The notes under the pieces were generated by a model, which saw nothing but the letters and a program-made list of their open reading frames with translations, had not been told where the DNA came from and made no database searches. A DNA stretch of 64,000 nt from Scolanthus callimorphus (Eukaryota; Cnidaria; Anthozoa; Actiniaria; Edwardsiidae): the NCBI GenBank assembly GCA_033964015.1, contig CM066915.1, positions 14,610,372-14,674,371 of the forward strand, written 5' to 3'. Every line of letters begins with the position of its first letter. Position 1 is the stretch's first letter. This document shows positions 1 to 12,500 of the stretch, in pieces. Position numbers and translations under genes: made by a program.

Positions 1-136
1 TCATTGTGTGTATTTTTAATTTCATATCAGGCTGAACAATTTTTAAACTTGGAAATTTGATAGCAAAAGCTGTATATAGGCAAATGCCTATATAATTCAA
101 GGTTTAGTTCCTTTTTCTTTCTAGGACATAATAAGA

Positions 137-653
137 GTATAGATCGTTTTCAGCGTTAAATCAGATCTGTGCTCGCTAGATTAAAACACATTTCATTAGA
201 TGTATCTGAAAGAGGACTAAAAACTATGTAATTCTGCCAAGTTTTATTTAGTTTTATTCACAGTGAAATGTATGGCGCCGCCATCTTGGTGCACCTCTGT
301 GGTGCACCAAGATGGCCGCCAAATGATCGACTGTCGCAAAAGTGTACAAAAACTACAAATATTCATTCAAATTCAGCTGTAATGCATATATATTCACTTC
401 TATAACAGACTGGAATAGTTTAGATTGCCAAACTGACGAATTTGAGAAAATTATGGCCTCCCAAAAATCGTGACAAGTATTGCGTGACAAAACTTGATTT
501 ATTCGTATCTTCAAGGCAAAATTACAGATGTTCATAAAAGTTGGCATGGACACCCGCTAAAGGTAGCTAGAAATGACACAAAAAGCACAAAGGGATAGCG
601 ATCATAGTTTCAAAGTTAGAAATTGTATGACGTCACATGAAAACGATCTATAC
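137..653. mobile_element. Possible MITE with 16 bp terminal inverted repeats
   Basis: GTATAGATCGTTTTCA at 137-152 is matched by its exact reverse complement at 638-653. The interior has no convincing coding frame and contains the strong hairpin at 280-316. No clear target duplication was found, so the ends may lie slightly further out. A non-autonomous inverted-repeat element is the simplest reading. Confidence 0.45.
280..316. repeat. Perfect 16 bp hairpin with 5 nt loop
   Basis: GCCATCTTGGTGCACC (280-295), a TCTGT loop, then the exact reverse complement (301-316). It would form a strong cruciform or RNA hairpin. It lies inside the inverted-repeat element at 137-653 and may be a nested foldback. 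Confidence 0.8.
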
Positions 654-1289
654 ATAGGAGAGAGTTAATTATGTAGATCACTGGTCATATTTTATAATAT
701 TTTGTTGAAACAACCGTGACAGTGCCCCTTTAACTCTTTCACGACGGCGTGGTGTTTTTAAAAATGCAGGGTTTTAAAGAGTGTCAATACAACAACCCCC
801 CCCCCCCCCCTCAGTTTTTTATGTACACCAATCAATGACAGCTGACCATAATAACTAGGGCTCAGATATTCAAACGAGGCCATGTTGATCAGAGAAGCCA
901 TTTTTAACGGCCAGCTGGAACTAAAAAACTGCTAAATTTTGGTATTTTTTGGGCGTTTTCTCATTTCTCAGAGTGCTGGGGAGATCATGAAGTCTTTTGA
1001 CAGCATAATTCAGCACTTTCTCAAAGAACCGAGCTAAGTGCAAGGTATTTTTACCAGAAATTGCTCCTGAAATTCGACAATGGTGGCAAGAAAAATATTC
1101 TGGGAAACATACCTGAGCTCTGAGAAACGAGGCAGTTTGAAGCCATGTCTGACTTCTGATTTCACAATGTTTGCTAGATAAAAAGCCCAAAATTGTGCTA
1201 CTTGGCAGGCATGGCTTCAGACTTATATATTTTACAAGATTTAAAGTTGGGAGACCTCTATGGTTGGTTGTGTACAAGTTCCCAGCATG
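654..1289. other. Non-coding spacer with 15 nt poly-C tract
   Basis: No supported gene. A run of about 15 C residues lies at 796-810. Open frames here on either strand look like chance. Confidence 0.5.
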
Positions 1290-2646
1290 CACTACGGGCG
1301 TGGACGTTGAATTTTCTTGTTTGCAAATGCTTGAGAAGAAAATGCCTACACTCTGGCAGTCTATTGGATCTCAAATGCTAGAAAATAGGTTAGTGCAACT
1401 GCAGAAGGTATGTTTGTTGCTTGTAACTTGAAATTTGGGAAGATTTCACTGTACTAATCGAGAATAAGAGAATCAAACATAGACATTTTAGGCCCTCGTT
1501 ACGCCACCACAAAACAAGATCGAGTGAGCATTTGTAAAGTGAGTTTGAAAATAAAAGCAAAATGCCCGCCTAGAGCCTAGTCATTTATGATTTAACATGT
1601 TAATCAAGATATCAGCTATCTACATTGGCAGTATTTATGATCTTGTGACAAAAAAATCTTGTGTTAGAATTTTTGAAGCCATCGATCATGGGTGATCGAT
1701 ATTTACAGGGGCCGTCTGGAAAGAGTTAAATGTATAATTCTGTATTCACTTGGTAATAACAGACGGACCAAAGCCACAACCTCTGACATGTTTATTACTG
1801 TTTCCATGGTAACTCTATTAAAACTAGTGCTGTTTTTAACAAAATAGGAAAAATCGGAAACTTATTCACCTACAAGTGAAGTGCTACACTAATTTGCCAA
1901 AAAATACTCCTGAGTTGTGTTTTGCTAAGTTGCAAAGTAAAAATCTTGAAAATCTCTTCCCGTTGATGTCAATTTGCAATGTCAATCATTACAAAATTTT
2001 GCATCATATTGGTGCTTTAAATAATGGCTGCTGCCAAGAAATGTGTTGGGGCATCCCGATTATCAGCTTTTGTGACCAGGCAAGACAAAGATTTTACCCA
2101 TCAAAACTGATGACCAACCATTATTTTTAGCCCTGTGCTATTTCAAGAACAGAACCATTTTCTTCAAAAACATTTATAAAAGAAGGACCACAATATTCCG
2201 CTGCCACCACTTTGCATTAATTTTTAATTTTTATGTGTTTCCAGAGGTGCAGAGCCAATTTGTCTTGACAGCTCTCACCCATGCTGTAGGGGAACGGAAG
2301 GCCAGGGATCACCATGTGGGTGACATATTTTTGAAAGTTATTGAGGTAAATACAATTACAATTCCCTGATTACGGGTAGCTTCCAAATTACAATAATTCA
2401 TACCACAAAGACCTCACCTACTAGGACATTATTTAACATGATTACCCCACTCCACCACCACGGTTGACTACAACCTTGCTCTCAGGTTATCCATAATAAT
2501 ATGAAAATTCTGTTTTTGTTAACAGGTTGATGATGAGACGGACCAAGCAAAGGTTGTCGAGGCCACAACCTCACCAAGAATAATTGCAACTGGCAAAGCT
2601 GGCCAGTTTGCTTCCCTATGTATCGCAGCAGATGGCATGGTTGTTT
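1290..2646 (+). CDS. Unrecognised gene fragment, three candidate exons
   Basis: Three short open segments join with consistent phase. The first runs from about 1290 to 1407 and ends at an AAG|GTATGT donor. The second is 2247-2345, after a pyrimidine-rich stretch and a CCAGAG acceptor, ending GAG|GTAAAT. The third is 2526-2646, after an AACAG acceptor, ending before GTAAGT. The second and third are exactly 33 codons and 40 codons plus one base, and all joins are phase 0. The peptides contain phrases such as LTALTHAVGERKARDHHVG and GKAGQFASLCIAADGMVV. I do not recognise a family. No start codon or terminal exon was identified, so this could be part of a longer gene, a decayed gene, or a transposon-borne exon set. 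Confidence 0.35.
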
Positions 2647-3345
2647 GTAAGTTTGCCAAAGTGAAGGTCTCCCAGGCCATGATAACACTTTTGGCAACAT
2701 ATTATACATTTAATATGGCCTATCCTAGAGGACCGTCAGGTCATTGTAAGAATGTATTCTTTTTCATTGAGCACTTCCTGCTTGATGTGCCTGCTAGAGG
2801 CATGCATTTGGGTGTTTCAAATTTTTTATCATACCTCTAAGTCCATCTGTAAAGGTGGAAATTGTTGCCATTTTTCAGCATTTATATGGGTAAGTGATTT
2901 TAAGTTTTTAGAATTAACATTAGAAATTCCATTTTTATGAACATAAACCCTCTTTCAAGAAGCCTAGGATTCTCCTTGAGAGCAGAACTTACTCAGGCAC
3001 TACAGATTAGGTGCACGATAATATAGCCTCAGTGGTACCTGAAATAAGGTAGAATTTTCTTAAGGGGACTAACTTACACTTCCTTCATAGGCGGCTATAT
3101 GGAATAGACCAATAAAAAGTGACATATCTGGAATTATCTCTGAAGAATTGAATGCCAGTGGAGAGAAAAGTGTTATAGTTATACTTTTGTAGAACATTAT
3201 GACAGTCATTTTTCAATTAAACCGTCTTTTATGTGTAGTGTGAGAAGAATTCCCAAAGTAAACCATAATAGGTTCACTAAAAAATAAGAATGTTAATCAT
3301 TACAGTGTCCTGGCTACTTCATTAGAGGGCTATCATGTTTTCGTT
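2647..3345. other. No gene seen
   Basis: AT-rich sequence with no supported exon or RNA gene. It could be intron or 3' flank of the candidate gene upstream. It ends at a TA microsatellite. Confidence 0.4.
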
Positions 3346-3365
3346 ATATATATATATATATATAT
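3346..3365. repeat. (TA)n microsatellite
   Basis: An alternating TA run abuts the left end of the PLE. A second (TA)n run lies just past its right end (about 4989-5019). Confidence 0.9.
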
Positions 3366-3660
3366 ACTGTCACAAAAGAAGAATAAACAATGTTTTTTAC
3401 TGATCACCTATATTTCGATCTTGTAAAAAGATCTTCATCAGGGTGAATGAAGATCAAACCGTTATACACGACATCAAACAAGTCGCGTGCGCTTAAAACT
3501 ATAAAATATTTACATACAAACCGATATGCGCGCGCTAGAGAATAGACTCCTTGATAAATAAAAAGAACTTTACAACTAGGAGATAAATCAACGATTACGT
3601 CTCTGACGGTTCTGGCTGAAAAAAAAGTCACTCTCGTTTAGTCCGTGGGGTCTTATTGTC
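3360..3660 (-). repeat. PLE-1 inverted terminal copy, left
   Basis: About 300 bp, nearly identical to the reverse complement of 4641-4941. It includes the last codons and stop of the PLE reading frame (3588-3660) plus the 3' untranslated segment with the ribozyme. Confidence 0.85.
3404..3446 (-). ncRNA. Hammerhead ribozyme motif, PLE-1 left copy
   Basis: Read on the minus strand: stem I TCACC, core CTGATGA (3435-3441), a stem II hairpin pairing AAGATC with GATCTT, core GAAA, a very short stem III region (TATA), then GGTGA closing stem I. Minimal type I hammerheads with tiny stem III are known from PLEs. Every core position of this copy fits the consensus, and the predicted cleavage site is after the A preceding GGTGA. 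Confidence 0.75.
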
Positions 3661-4648
3661 TTCAGTTTGTACGCCCACTCTCCTTCCTTGTTTAGGAGGT
3701 CCTCCGATCTATTAACTCGATCTATCAGTTGAACACTAACATCCTGCATTCCGTTGTGTCCTTCAGAGTTGAAATGCTTGTAGATCCAATCATCTTCTTC
3801 CTGCTTGCTAGCACTCTTATTGTTATGTGTATTGATGCGACTTTTATGGTTGTTAAACCGCAAACGAAATTTGGTACTAGTAGAACCTACGTACTGTAGT
3901 CCGCATGTCTTACAGGTTATAAGATATATAACATTTTTAGTATTACAACCCAGAGAGTAGTTGATAGAATACGATTTCTTAGTAACAGAGCTAGTAAAAG
4001 TGTCTAGAGAGTTCGTATATTTACACACTTGACAACGGCGGTCCGTGCAGTTTATCGTGCCTCTAGTACCAGACCTTTCCATAGGACGAAGTTTCGCTCG
4101 CACTAGGTAATCCTGTAGGTTCTTAGGCCTACGGAACGCCATCATCGGTACCTCCTTGATAGCGCTCTCGCATCTCTTAGAACTGTGTAAAATCGGCTGG
4201 AGGTCCCTGAGAATAGCTCCTACATTAGGTAGTGAGGGGTGGTATGTAACCACAAACGGTATCCTGTTCTTACGAGTTGGTTCTTTGGGAGTCAAGAGCT
4301 CCCTCCTATTTTTAGTTCTGGCTCTTCCGATCTGCTCCTGAACAAAACCTTCATTGTGCCCTCTTGTTACTAAAAACTGGCAGAGATCCATGGCTCTTCT
4401 CTCGAATGATTCTTGTGTCGAACAAATGCGCCGAAGTCGCAATGCTTGGGCATACGGGATGCTTCGTTTGCACCCCCCTGGATGACATGATGTGCTGTAG
4501 AGATATTGATGCTTATCGGTTGGTTTCAAAAACAAGTCTGTTTCAATGTTTCCTTCTCTATTCGTAACCTGGACATCCAGATAATTAATACTTTCACGAG
4601 ACCAGTCCCATGTAAACTTGATATTATCGTGGGCTTGATTGACAATAA
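3588..4648 (-). pseudogene. PLE-1 reverse transcriptase C-terminus plus GIY-YIG endonuclease
   Basis: A single open frame of about 350 codons, read right to left, open from roughly 4648. The N-terminal part carries reverse transcriptase thumb-region phrases (for example IKFTWDWSRESINYLDVQV). The middle holds a Cys/His-rich linker (residues CTDRRCQVCK). The C-terminal domain has the GIY-YIG-like signature VIYLITCKTCGLQYVGST, a downstream arginine-containing helix and HFNSEGH. In the PLE family this endonuclease nicks target DNA. The palm domain with the YxDD active site is absent, so the product could not reverse-transcribe. It ends inside the left terminal copy. No frameshift was seen in the retained part, so this truncated copy is better preserved than PLE-2 at 27.7-33.0 kb. 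Confidence 0.85.
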
Positions 4649-4941
4649 GACCCCACGGACTAAACGAGAGTGACTTTTTTTTCAGCCAGAACCGTCAGAG
4701 ACGTAATCGTTGATTTATCTCCTAGTTGTAAAGTTCTTTTTATTTATCAAGGAGTCTATTCTCTAGCGCGCGCATATCGGTTTGTATGTAAATATTTTAT
4801 AGTTTTAAGCGCACGCGACTTGTTTGATGTCGTGTATAACGGTTTGATCTTCATTCACCCTGATGAAGATCTTTTTACAAGATCGAAATATAGGTGATCA
4901 GTAAAAAACATTGTTTATTCTTCTTTTGTGACAGTATATAT
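4641..4941 (+). repeat. PLE-1 inverted terminal copy, right
   Basis: Reverse-complement match of 3360-3660, beginning GACAATAAGACCCC and ending at GTGACAGTATATA. It therefore duplicates the 3' end of the PLE, including its last codons, at the element's 5' side in opposite orientation. Confidence 0.85.
4855..4897 (+). ncRNA. Hammerhead ribozyme motif, PLE-1 right copy
   Basis: Stem I TCACC (4855-4859), core CTGATGA (4860-4866), stem II hairpin 4867-4884, core GAAA (4885-4888), TATA (4889-4892), stem I closing strand GGTGA (4893-4897). Predicted cleavage follows A4892. All invariant core positions are present. Short stem III forms in PLEs are thought to act best as dimers. Confidence 0.78.
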
Positions 4942-4984
4942 TTTCCTATGAAGATAATGTTTTAGCTATGTGATGCTTGTGAAA

Positions 4985-4988
<4 letters not shown>

Positions 4989-5019
<31 letters not shown>
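4989..5019. repeat. (TA)n microsatellite
   Basis: About 30 nt of alternating TA shortly after the right end of PLE-1. Confidence 0.9.
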
Positions 5020-5023
<4 letters not shown>

Positions 5024-6905
5024 AATTTAGAAAATATTTTGTTGTAAATAACAATCTTTCATTTTAAGAAATCTTTAATAAAAGTGATTATAACCAACTG
5101 CCAACCGTAACAACTTTTTTCAACTAGAAAATAATTGGTCAAATTTGATTGTCTTAACCAAATGTATTTGGTTTTATAGTCCTCCTCTATCGGATCATCC
5201 CAAGGGACACAAGTGCTCTATTTGCCGATGAACATGTCGTCATACGCTGGGAAATTGTTAGTGTATAATCAACATGCATCGTATTTAGCAACTGCGAGTG
5301 AATGAGTTCTGTCAACGTTTGGTCTGAATATCACATGAACTAGTTCAAATCGACAGCAATTCATATTAGCTATTTGTTATATATTGCTTGGGTACTATGT
5401 TACATGTATGTGATTATCATAACTCCACAAATATGACGAAATATTATTCAAAATATGAAAGACATACTGAACCCGCAAAATTCATGCTCGCACCAAAAGC
5501 CGATTTTTGTACACCTTGTCATAAATGCGCAACATAAACATCGTACGTCCCATGAAAATCTCCTATTATTGAACTATTCGTATAGGAGATGGGAACTCAT
5601 GAAGGTTTCGCGTTTTGAAATAAAGAGCAATATTTTAAACCACGTCGTTTTGTAGCTGGAATCTTTTTGTTGTGTGTGCGAACGGTGGTGCACATTTCAC
5701 AGGCACGGATGAAACATTTCGAACATTCCGGCATGCATGCTGCAAAAACAACGCTAAACCATACATAACTCTTTGTTTTTCCTTTGTTTCAAATAAAGTA
5801 AACAGATAATTTGTAAAAAGGGGGTTAAAATTGATTTTTTCTAATCCAACCCGCCCAAATATAAGTTTTAGAATAAATGATTCACTATTAATAATATTAA
5901 TACGCTGCGTGTTTTATTATGCAAATTAAGTAAGAATAATTAATTCAAAGTCAAACGTCGCCGATCTTCGTACACTGCTTTAAAACGGCCACCGGCGTCA
6001 TGAGGAAAAGTAAAGCCGATGCTCCTCCTTCACCAAAAACTTAAAAGGCCGCCCATCATGCACTTCAAAGCATAGATGCAATGCATGTTGTGTCTGGGAG
6101 GCGAGCAATACTGTTCTACAATGCACGAACAATACTGTTCTACAATAATATCTAGTTGTACTTCTCTTGAAATCTGCGAATTATGGGGCTTTGAGCCCTT
6201 TTACTGTTCGCTCGCATGAGTTGGCATCTTTGCTGCCCCTATTTTTATTTTATTTTCATTTTGTAAAACCCTAGATCCAGCCCTTACATCTAAGAATGAT
6301 TTCTATAGATGAGCAGCTCATTTTATATGTGGCACAAAGTAAGAACAGAAACAACGAAAATGTTTTACACGGCAAGATTTTAAATCACAAAGCTTACAAA
6401 ACAAAACGAGTAAATTTAGAAAACAAATGTCATGCCTTCGACGCCCCTGTTCGATGAAACCTCCGTTTTGATGTGTTTTCAAGTCCGTTAAAACATTGTA
6501 CACAAGTAGCAAAAAGTATTCAGCAGAGTATTCAGCACTAATGAGTAAACAAATAGCTAACCAAGCCTCGCGAAAGAGTACAAGAAGAGCATGCACCTGA
6601 GGTAGTGGCCACGACGTTGTTTGTACTATCGTAGGACTCCTTCATCGTTGTTAATTAAACACTATATAGCAATGGAGAAGCTGTATTTCTTCATGAAGGA
6701 GTCATGGTAGTCATAGCGTGTTCGGTCCCCAACTGTTTCTTTTCAAGACAGACGATGTGTCAGAGGCGATCGCCATTGCCTAGCAGATAAGCTGTCGAAC
6801 CATGCGCTAGCTCACACTACTGCTGTCAACTCTGCACCAGTCCAAAGGAGAGGGCCGAAACTCGAGCGGACAAGGATAGACGTAGGCGTATTAGTCGAAG
6901 AATGA
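5020..6905. other. No gene seen
   Basis: AT-rich, non-coding by eye. A modest direct repeat, the phrase AATACTGTTCTACAAT, occurs twice near 6107-6146. Open frames on both strands are short and lack coding character. Confidence 0.45.
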
Positions 6906-7332
6906 AATGTTTTCGTCCGCAGATGGGATGTTTTTCGTACGGGATCTGGCATCGACGAAGCATCAGCCCCGACCCAACTATTCAAGTGTGCTGGGACGGA
7001 ACTTGGAGACAGCCTGCTCAAAGCTAATCGTCACGTAGCTTCTGAAAGCCTACCCACTCTTCTTGCCGCCATGCGTTCCCTTGCAGTCACTCCAGTGTCT
7101 ACCTGTGTTCTCCGAACAGAGCTCCTACAACTCCGCCAAGAACGCGGCGAGGCCGTCCGTGCCTTTGCTGCACAAGTGCGTGGAAAAGCAGAAACGTGCG
7201 CATACAGTACGACCTGCGAGTGCGGCAAAAGCGTAGACTACACAAACCACACTATCCGCAACGTCCTCTTGAACGGGTTATACGACCCCGACATCCGCCG
7301 CGAGATCCTGGACACTAACCGATATTCTCAAC
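6906..7332 (+). pseudogene. LTR-retroelement gag-like fragment
   Basis: An open frame without a clear start runs to the edge of the satellite array. It encodes about 140 residues with WDVFRTGSGIDEASA near the beginning, then QLFKCAGTELGDSLLKA, RGEAVRAFAAQVRGKAETC and TIRNVLLNGLYDPDIRREIL. This layout (W..FR, QL..C, a VRAF..Q..GKAETC helix, then LLNGL.DPDIR) matches capsid-type Gag proteins of invertebrate LTR retroelements as I recall them; family-level assignment is uncertain. GC content is higher than in the surroundings. The frame is cut by the array at about 7333, so neither nucleocapsid nor pol follows. In-frame ATGs exist (for example 7071), but the similarity begins upstream of them. 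Confidence 0.6.
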
Positions 7333-9325
7333 AAGTGTGTTTACAAGTCGTTTTATTTGAATTCTCTTATCACAACTACGCTCTTAACTGAGACAAATGA
7401 GGAGATTAGAGGTTAGTAGATTAATAAAACAGTGAAATGAAACAGCCATTGTATACTGGTTGGTATACAAAGGTCACAGAAAAGGAAAAAATACGTAATA
7501 TAACATGTTTTATTAACTACCCGGGATTTACCTCTTTACATTCCGAGTTTCAATGCTTTTAACCAAACCAAGGAAACACCCTGCATATACTGTTTACAAG
7601 TCGCTTTATTTTAATTCTCTTATGCGAAACTACGCTCTTAACTGAGACAACAGAGGAGATTAAAGGTTAGTAGATTTATAAAACAGTGAAATGAAAAAAG
7701 CCATTGTATACTGGTTAGTATAGAAGGGCCATAGAAGGAAAAAAATTAAAAAGAACTACGGAATATAACAAGACAGATTTATGTGGGTGCCAAGAACAGA
7801 ACACATGAAAACATGGGATGAAAGACAAACAAAGGGAAACACACGGTCAAAGCAACCAGACAAAATCGTTCTGTACGGATCTGTAAGCAGTGAGCTGCGT
7901 GCAAACCAAAGAGAGTATGTAGTACGCAGCCGATTAATGACAGCTGCAAAAAAAAGTTAGTTCACATGAAAAATCATAGAGTACTGGCTGTCTTAAGGCT
8001 TGTGCGAGCCAAGCAGTGAAACTCGTGGGATATCGGCACACTATTTGGGAAACATGTTTGTTACCAATCTACCAGATGGAAAAAGAAACATAACCCATAA
8101 AGGGAATATCTTGAGTTCGAGTTTGCAGTAATAACTTCCCAGGTGCGAGCCTAGCAGATAAGCGATCCAGAGAGAAGGTACGATATCCGCCCGACAAAAA
8201 GAAAACAAAGGGTATGAGGTCCTTTTCATTAAAGCTAAGCTGGGATCCCACAAAAAAAGTGACGTGCACGCCAGGGCGAAAATGGACATTTGAGTCCACC
8301 AGATGAGAATTGAAAGGCCAACAGGAAGGAAAAAGGTTGAATGCTTTTAAACCAACCAACGAAACATCCTGGAAGTATTTGTTTACAAGTGTTTGTCTAT
8401 TACAAACAAAAGATTCAAAGGGGTTTAAATTTGTTTAATTAACTACCAGGGATTTACCTCTTTATATTCCGAGTGTCAATGCTTTTAACCAAACCAAGGA
8501 ATACCTTGCATATACTGTTTACAAGTCGTTTTATTTGAATTTGTTTATGCGAAATTACCCTCTTAACTGAGACAACAGAGGAGATAAGACGTTAGTAGAT
8601 TAATAAAACGGTGAAATGAAAGAGCCATTGTATACTGGTTGGTATACAAGGGTCACAGAAAAGAAAGAAGGAAAAAAATACGGAATATAATAAGACAGAT
8701 TCATGAGCGTGCCAAGAACAGAAAACATGAAAACATGGGATGAAAGACAAACAAGGGGAAACACGCCGTCAAAGCAACCAGAGAAAATCGTTCTGTACGG
8801 ATTTGTAAGCAGCGAGCTGCGTGCAAACCAGAAAGAGTATGTAGTGCCAACGCAGCCGATTAATGAAGGCTGCTAAAAACACAGTTAGCTCACATGAAAA
8901 AACATAGAGTACTGGCTGTCTTAAGGCTTGTGCGAGCCAAGCGGTGAAACTCTTCTGGGATGTCAGCACACGAGCACACCATTTGGGAAACATGTTCGTT
9001 ACCAATCTACCAGATGGAACAAGAAACATAACCCATAAGGGAATATCTTGAGTTCGAGTTTGCAGTAATAACTTCCCAGGTGCGAGCCTAGCAGATAAGC
9101 GATCCAGAGAAAAGGTACGATATCCGCCCGACAAAAAGAAAACAAAGGGTATGATGGTTTTGTGGATTTACGGGAGAGATCAACTGGTTAGATTAATGGT
9201 AGTTCAGATCTGTTTATTAGGTTATTGTGACGTACATATATGGTATTTTGATTGATGATTATATTTTCACTGCCTTCAAAGATTTTCCTTGAAAGGGGAA
9301 GTTTTTGCAGGACTTACAATTTTCC

Positions 9326-9588
9326 CTAGCTTTCCGATGATCCAAACGTCGTGATATCTAAGCTTTCTCTTCCTGATGAGTGTAGGTTTAGCTTGTCTTT
9401 GAGTTCCTGAGTGATGAATGTTCTGTGTGAGCCCGTATCGAATAATGCGCTGACTTGGGTTTGGTGGTTGGGTCCTTTGACATTGACGATTGCAGATGGC
9501 AAGGTGTATATAGCTTCAGAGTGGGGCACCCATGTTGTGCCTACGTACTCTGTGTTAGAGTCGATGGGATTGGGATTTTCGGTATACT
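9326..9588 (-). pseudogene. BEL/Pao-type aspartic protease fragment, copy 1
   Basis: The minus-strand frame encodes an aspartic protease N-terminus: IVNVKG, then ALFDTGSHRTFITQELKDKL with the catalytic D-T-G triad. This arrangement is characteristic of the DUF1758 or Pao-type retropepsins of BEL/Pao retroelements. It is truncated after about 90 residues. At its 5' side the frame happens to continue into satellite sequence without a stop (to about 9838). The same insert, longer, is found at 14830-15354. Both join the satellite at the same two points, so the composite was duplicated with the array. Confidence 0.7.
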
Positions 9589-12500
9589 GTTTACAAGTCG
9601 TTTTATTTGAACCCATAAAGGGAATATCTTGAGTTCGAGTTTGCAGTAATAACTTCCCAGGTGCGAGCCTAGCAGATAAGCGATCCAGAGAGAAGGTACG
9701 ATATCCGCTCGACAAAAAGAAAGCAAAGGGTATGAGGTCCTTTTCAATAAAGCTGAACTGGGAGCCCACAAAAAAATGACGAGCACGACAAGGCGAAAAT
9801 GGACATACAAGTCCACCAGATGATAATTGAAAGGCCAACAGAAAGAAAAAAGGTTGAATGCTTTTAAACCAACAAACGAAACATCCTGGAAGTATTTGTT
9901 TACAAATGTTTGTCTATTACACACAAAAGATTCAAAGGCGTTTAAATATGTTTAATTAACTACCCGGGATTTACCTCTTTATATTCCGAGTGTCAATGCT
10001 TTTAAACCAAACCAAGGAAACACCGTGCATATACTGTTTACATGTCGTTTTATTGGAATTATCTTATGCGCAACTACGCTCTTAACTGAGACAACAGGAG
10101 ATTAGAGGTTAGTAGATTAATAAAACAGTGAAATGAAACAGCCATTGTATACTGGTTGGTATACAAGGTCACAGAAAAGAAAGAAAGAGAAAAATACGAA
10201 ATAAAACAAGACAGATTCATGTGCGTGCCAAGAACAGAACACATGAAAACATAGGATGAAAGACAAACAAAGGGAAACACGCGGTCAAAGCAACAAGACA
10301 AACTCGTTCTGTACGGATCTGTAAGCAGCGAGCTGCGTGCAAACCAAATAGAGTAGGTAGTGCCAACGCAGCCGATTAATGAAGGCTGCTAAAAAAAACA
10401 GTTAGCTCACATGAAAAAAATCATAGAGTACTGGCTGTCTGAAGGCTTGTGCGAGCCAAGCGGTGAAACTCTTCTGGGATGTCAGCACACGAGCACACCA
10501 TTTGGGAAACATGTTCGTTACCAATCTACGAGATGGAAAAAGAAACAACCCATTAGGGAATATCTTGAGTTCGAGTTTGCAGTAATAACTTCCCAGGTGC
10601 GAGCCTAGCAGATAAGCGATCCAGAGAAAAGGTACGATATCCGCCCGACAAAAAGAAAACAAAGGGTATGAGGTCCTTTTCATTAAAGCTAAGCTGGGAT
10701 CCCACAAAAAAAGTGACGTACACGCCAGGGCGAAAATGGACATTTGAGTCCACCAGATGAGACTTGAAAGGCCAACAGGAAGAAAAAAGGTTGAATGCTT
10801 TTAAACCAAACAACGAAACATCCTGGAAGTATTTGTTTAGAAGTGTTTGTCTATTACACACAAAAGATTCAAAGGCGTTTAAATGTTTAATTAACTACCA
10901 CGGATTTACCTCTTTATATTCCGAGTGTCAATGCTTTTAACCAAACCAAGGAAACACCCTCCATATACTGTTTACAAGTTGTTCTATTTGAATTCTCTTA
11001 TGCGAAACTACGGTCTTAACTGAGACAACAAAGGAGATTAAAGGTTAGTAGATTGATAAACAGTGAAATGAAACAGCCATTGTATACTGGTTAGTATAGA
11101 AGGGCCATAGAAAAGAAAGAAAGAAAAAAAAGGAATATAACAAGACAGATTCATGTGCGTGCCAAGAACAGAACACATGAAAACATGGGATGAAGGACAA
11201 ACAAAGGGAAACACGCGATCAAAGCAACCAGACAAAATCGTTCTGTACGGATTTGTAAGCAGTGAGCTGCGTGCAAACCAAAAGAGTATGTAGTGCCAAC
11301 GCAGCCGATTAATGAAGGCTGCTAAAAAAAAACAGTTAGCTCACATGAAAAATCATAGAGTACTGGCTGTCTTAAGGCTTGTGCGAGCCAAGCAGTGAAA
11401 CTCTTGTGGGATATCAGCACACCAGCACACCATTTGGGAAACATGTTCGTTACCAATCCACCAGATGGAAAAAGAAACATAACCCATAAGGGGAATATCT
11501 TGAGTTCGAGTTTGCAGTAATAACTTCCCAGGTGCGAGCCTAGCAGATAAGCGATCCAGAGAAGGTACGATATCCGCCCGACAAAAAGAAAACAAAGGGT
11601 AGGAGGTCCTTTTCATTAAAGCTAAGCTGGGATCCCACAAAAAAAGTGACGTGCACGCCAGGGCGAAAATTGACATTTGAGTCCACCAGATGAGAATTGA
11701 AAGGCTAACAGGAAGAAAAAAGGTTGAATGCTTTTAAACCAACAAACGAAACATCCTGGAAGTATTTGTTTACAAATGTTTGTCTATTACACACAAAAGA
11801 TTCAAAGGCGTTTAAATATGTTTAATTAACTACCGGGATTTACCTCTTTATATTCCGAGTGTCAATGCTTTTAAACCAAACCAAGGAAACACCGTGCATA
11901 TACTGTTTACATGTCGTTTTATTGGAATTATCTTATGCGCAACTACGCTCTTAACTGAGACAACAGGAGATTAGAGGTTAGTAGATTAATAAAACAGTGA
12001 AATGAAACAGCCATTGTATACTGGTTGGTATACAAGGTCACAGAAAAGAAAGAAAGAGAAAAATACGAAATAAAACAAGACAGATTCATGTGCGTGCCAA
12101 GAACAGAACACATGAAAACATAGGATGAAAGACAAACAAAGGGAAACACGCGGTCAAAGCAACAAGACAAACTCGTTCTGTACGGATCTGTAAGCAGCGA
12201 GCTGCGTGCAAACCAAATAGAGTAGGTAGTGCCAACGCAGCCGATTAATGAAGGCTGCTAAAAAAAACAGTTAGCTCACATGAAAAAAATCATAGAGTAC
12301 TGGCTGTCTTAAGGCTTGTGCGAGCCAAGCGGTGAAACTCTTCTGGGATGTCAGCACACGAGCACACCATTTGGGAAACATGTTCGTTACCAATCTACGA
12401 GATGGAAAAAGAAACAACCCATAAGGGAATATCTTGAGTTCGAGTTTGCAGTAATAACTTCCCAGGTGCGAGCCTAGCAGATAAGCGATCCAGAGAGAAG

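Larger units (their letters stand above)
3360..4941 (-). mobile_element. Penelope-like element fragment between inverted terminal copies (PLE-1)
   Basis: A roughly 1.6 kb unit bounded by two 300 bp inverted copies (3360-3660 and 4641-4941). Between them lies the C-terminal half of a PLE open reading frame on the minus strand. PLEs are retroelements that encode a reverse transcriptase fused to a GIY-YIG endonuclease, and they often carry terminal repeats called pLTRs in direct or inverted orientation. Here the 5' portion, with the reverse transcriptase catalytic core, is missing. The copy is therefore 5'-truncated and not autonomous. Both ends sit in TA-rich microsatellite DNA, so no target duplication can be defined. 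Confidence 0.85.

Noticed and set aside
921..1292. Minus-strand 123-codon frame
   Set aside because: It overlaps the better-supported plus-strand exon candidate and has no start context, domain or splice support.
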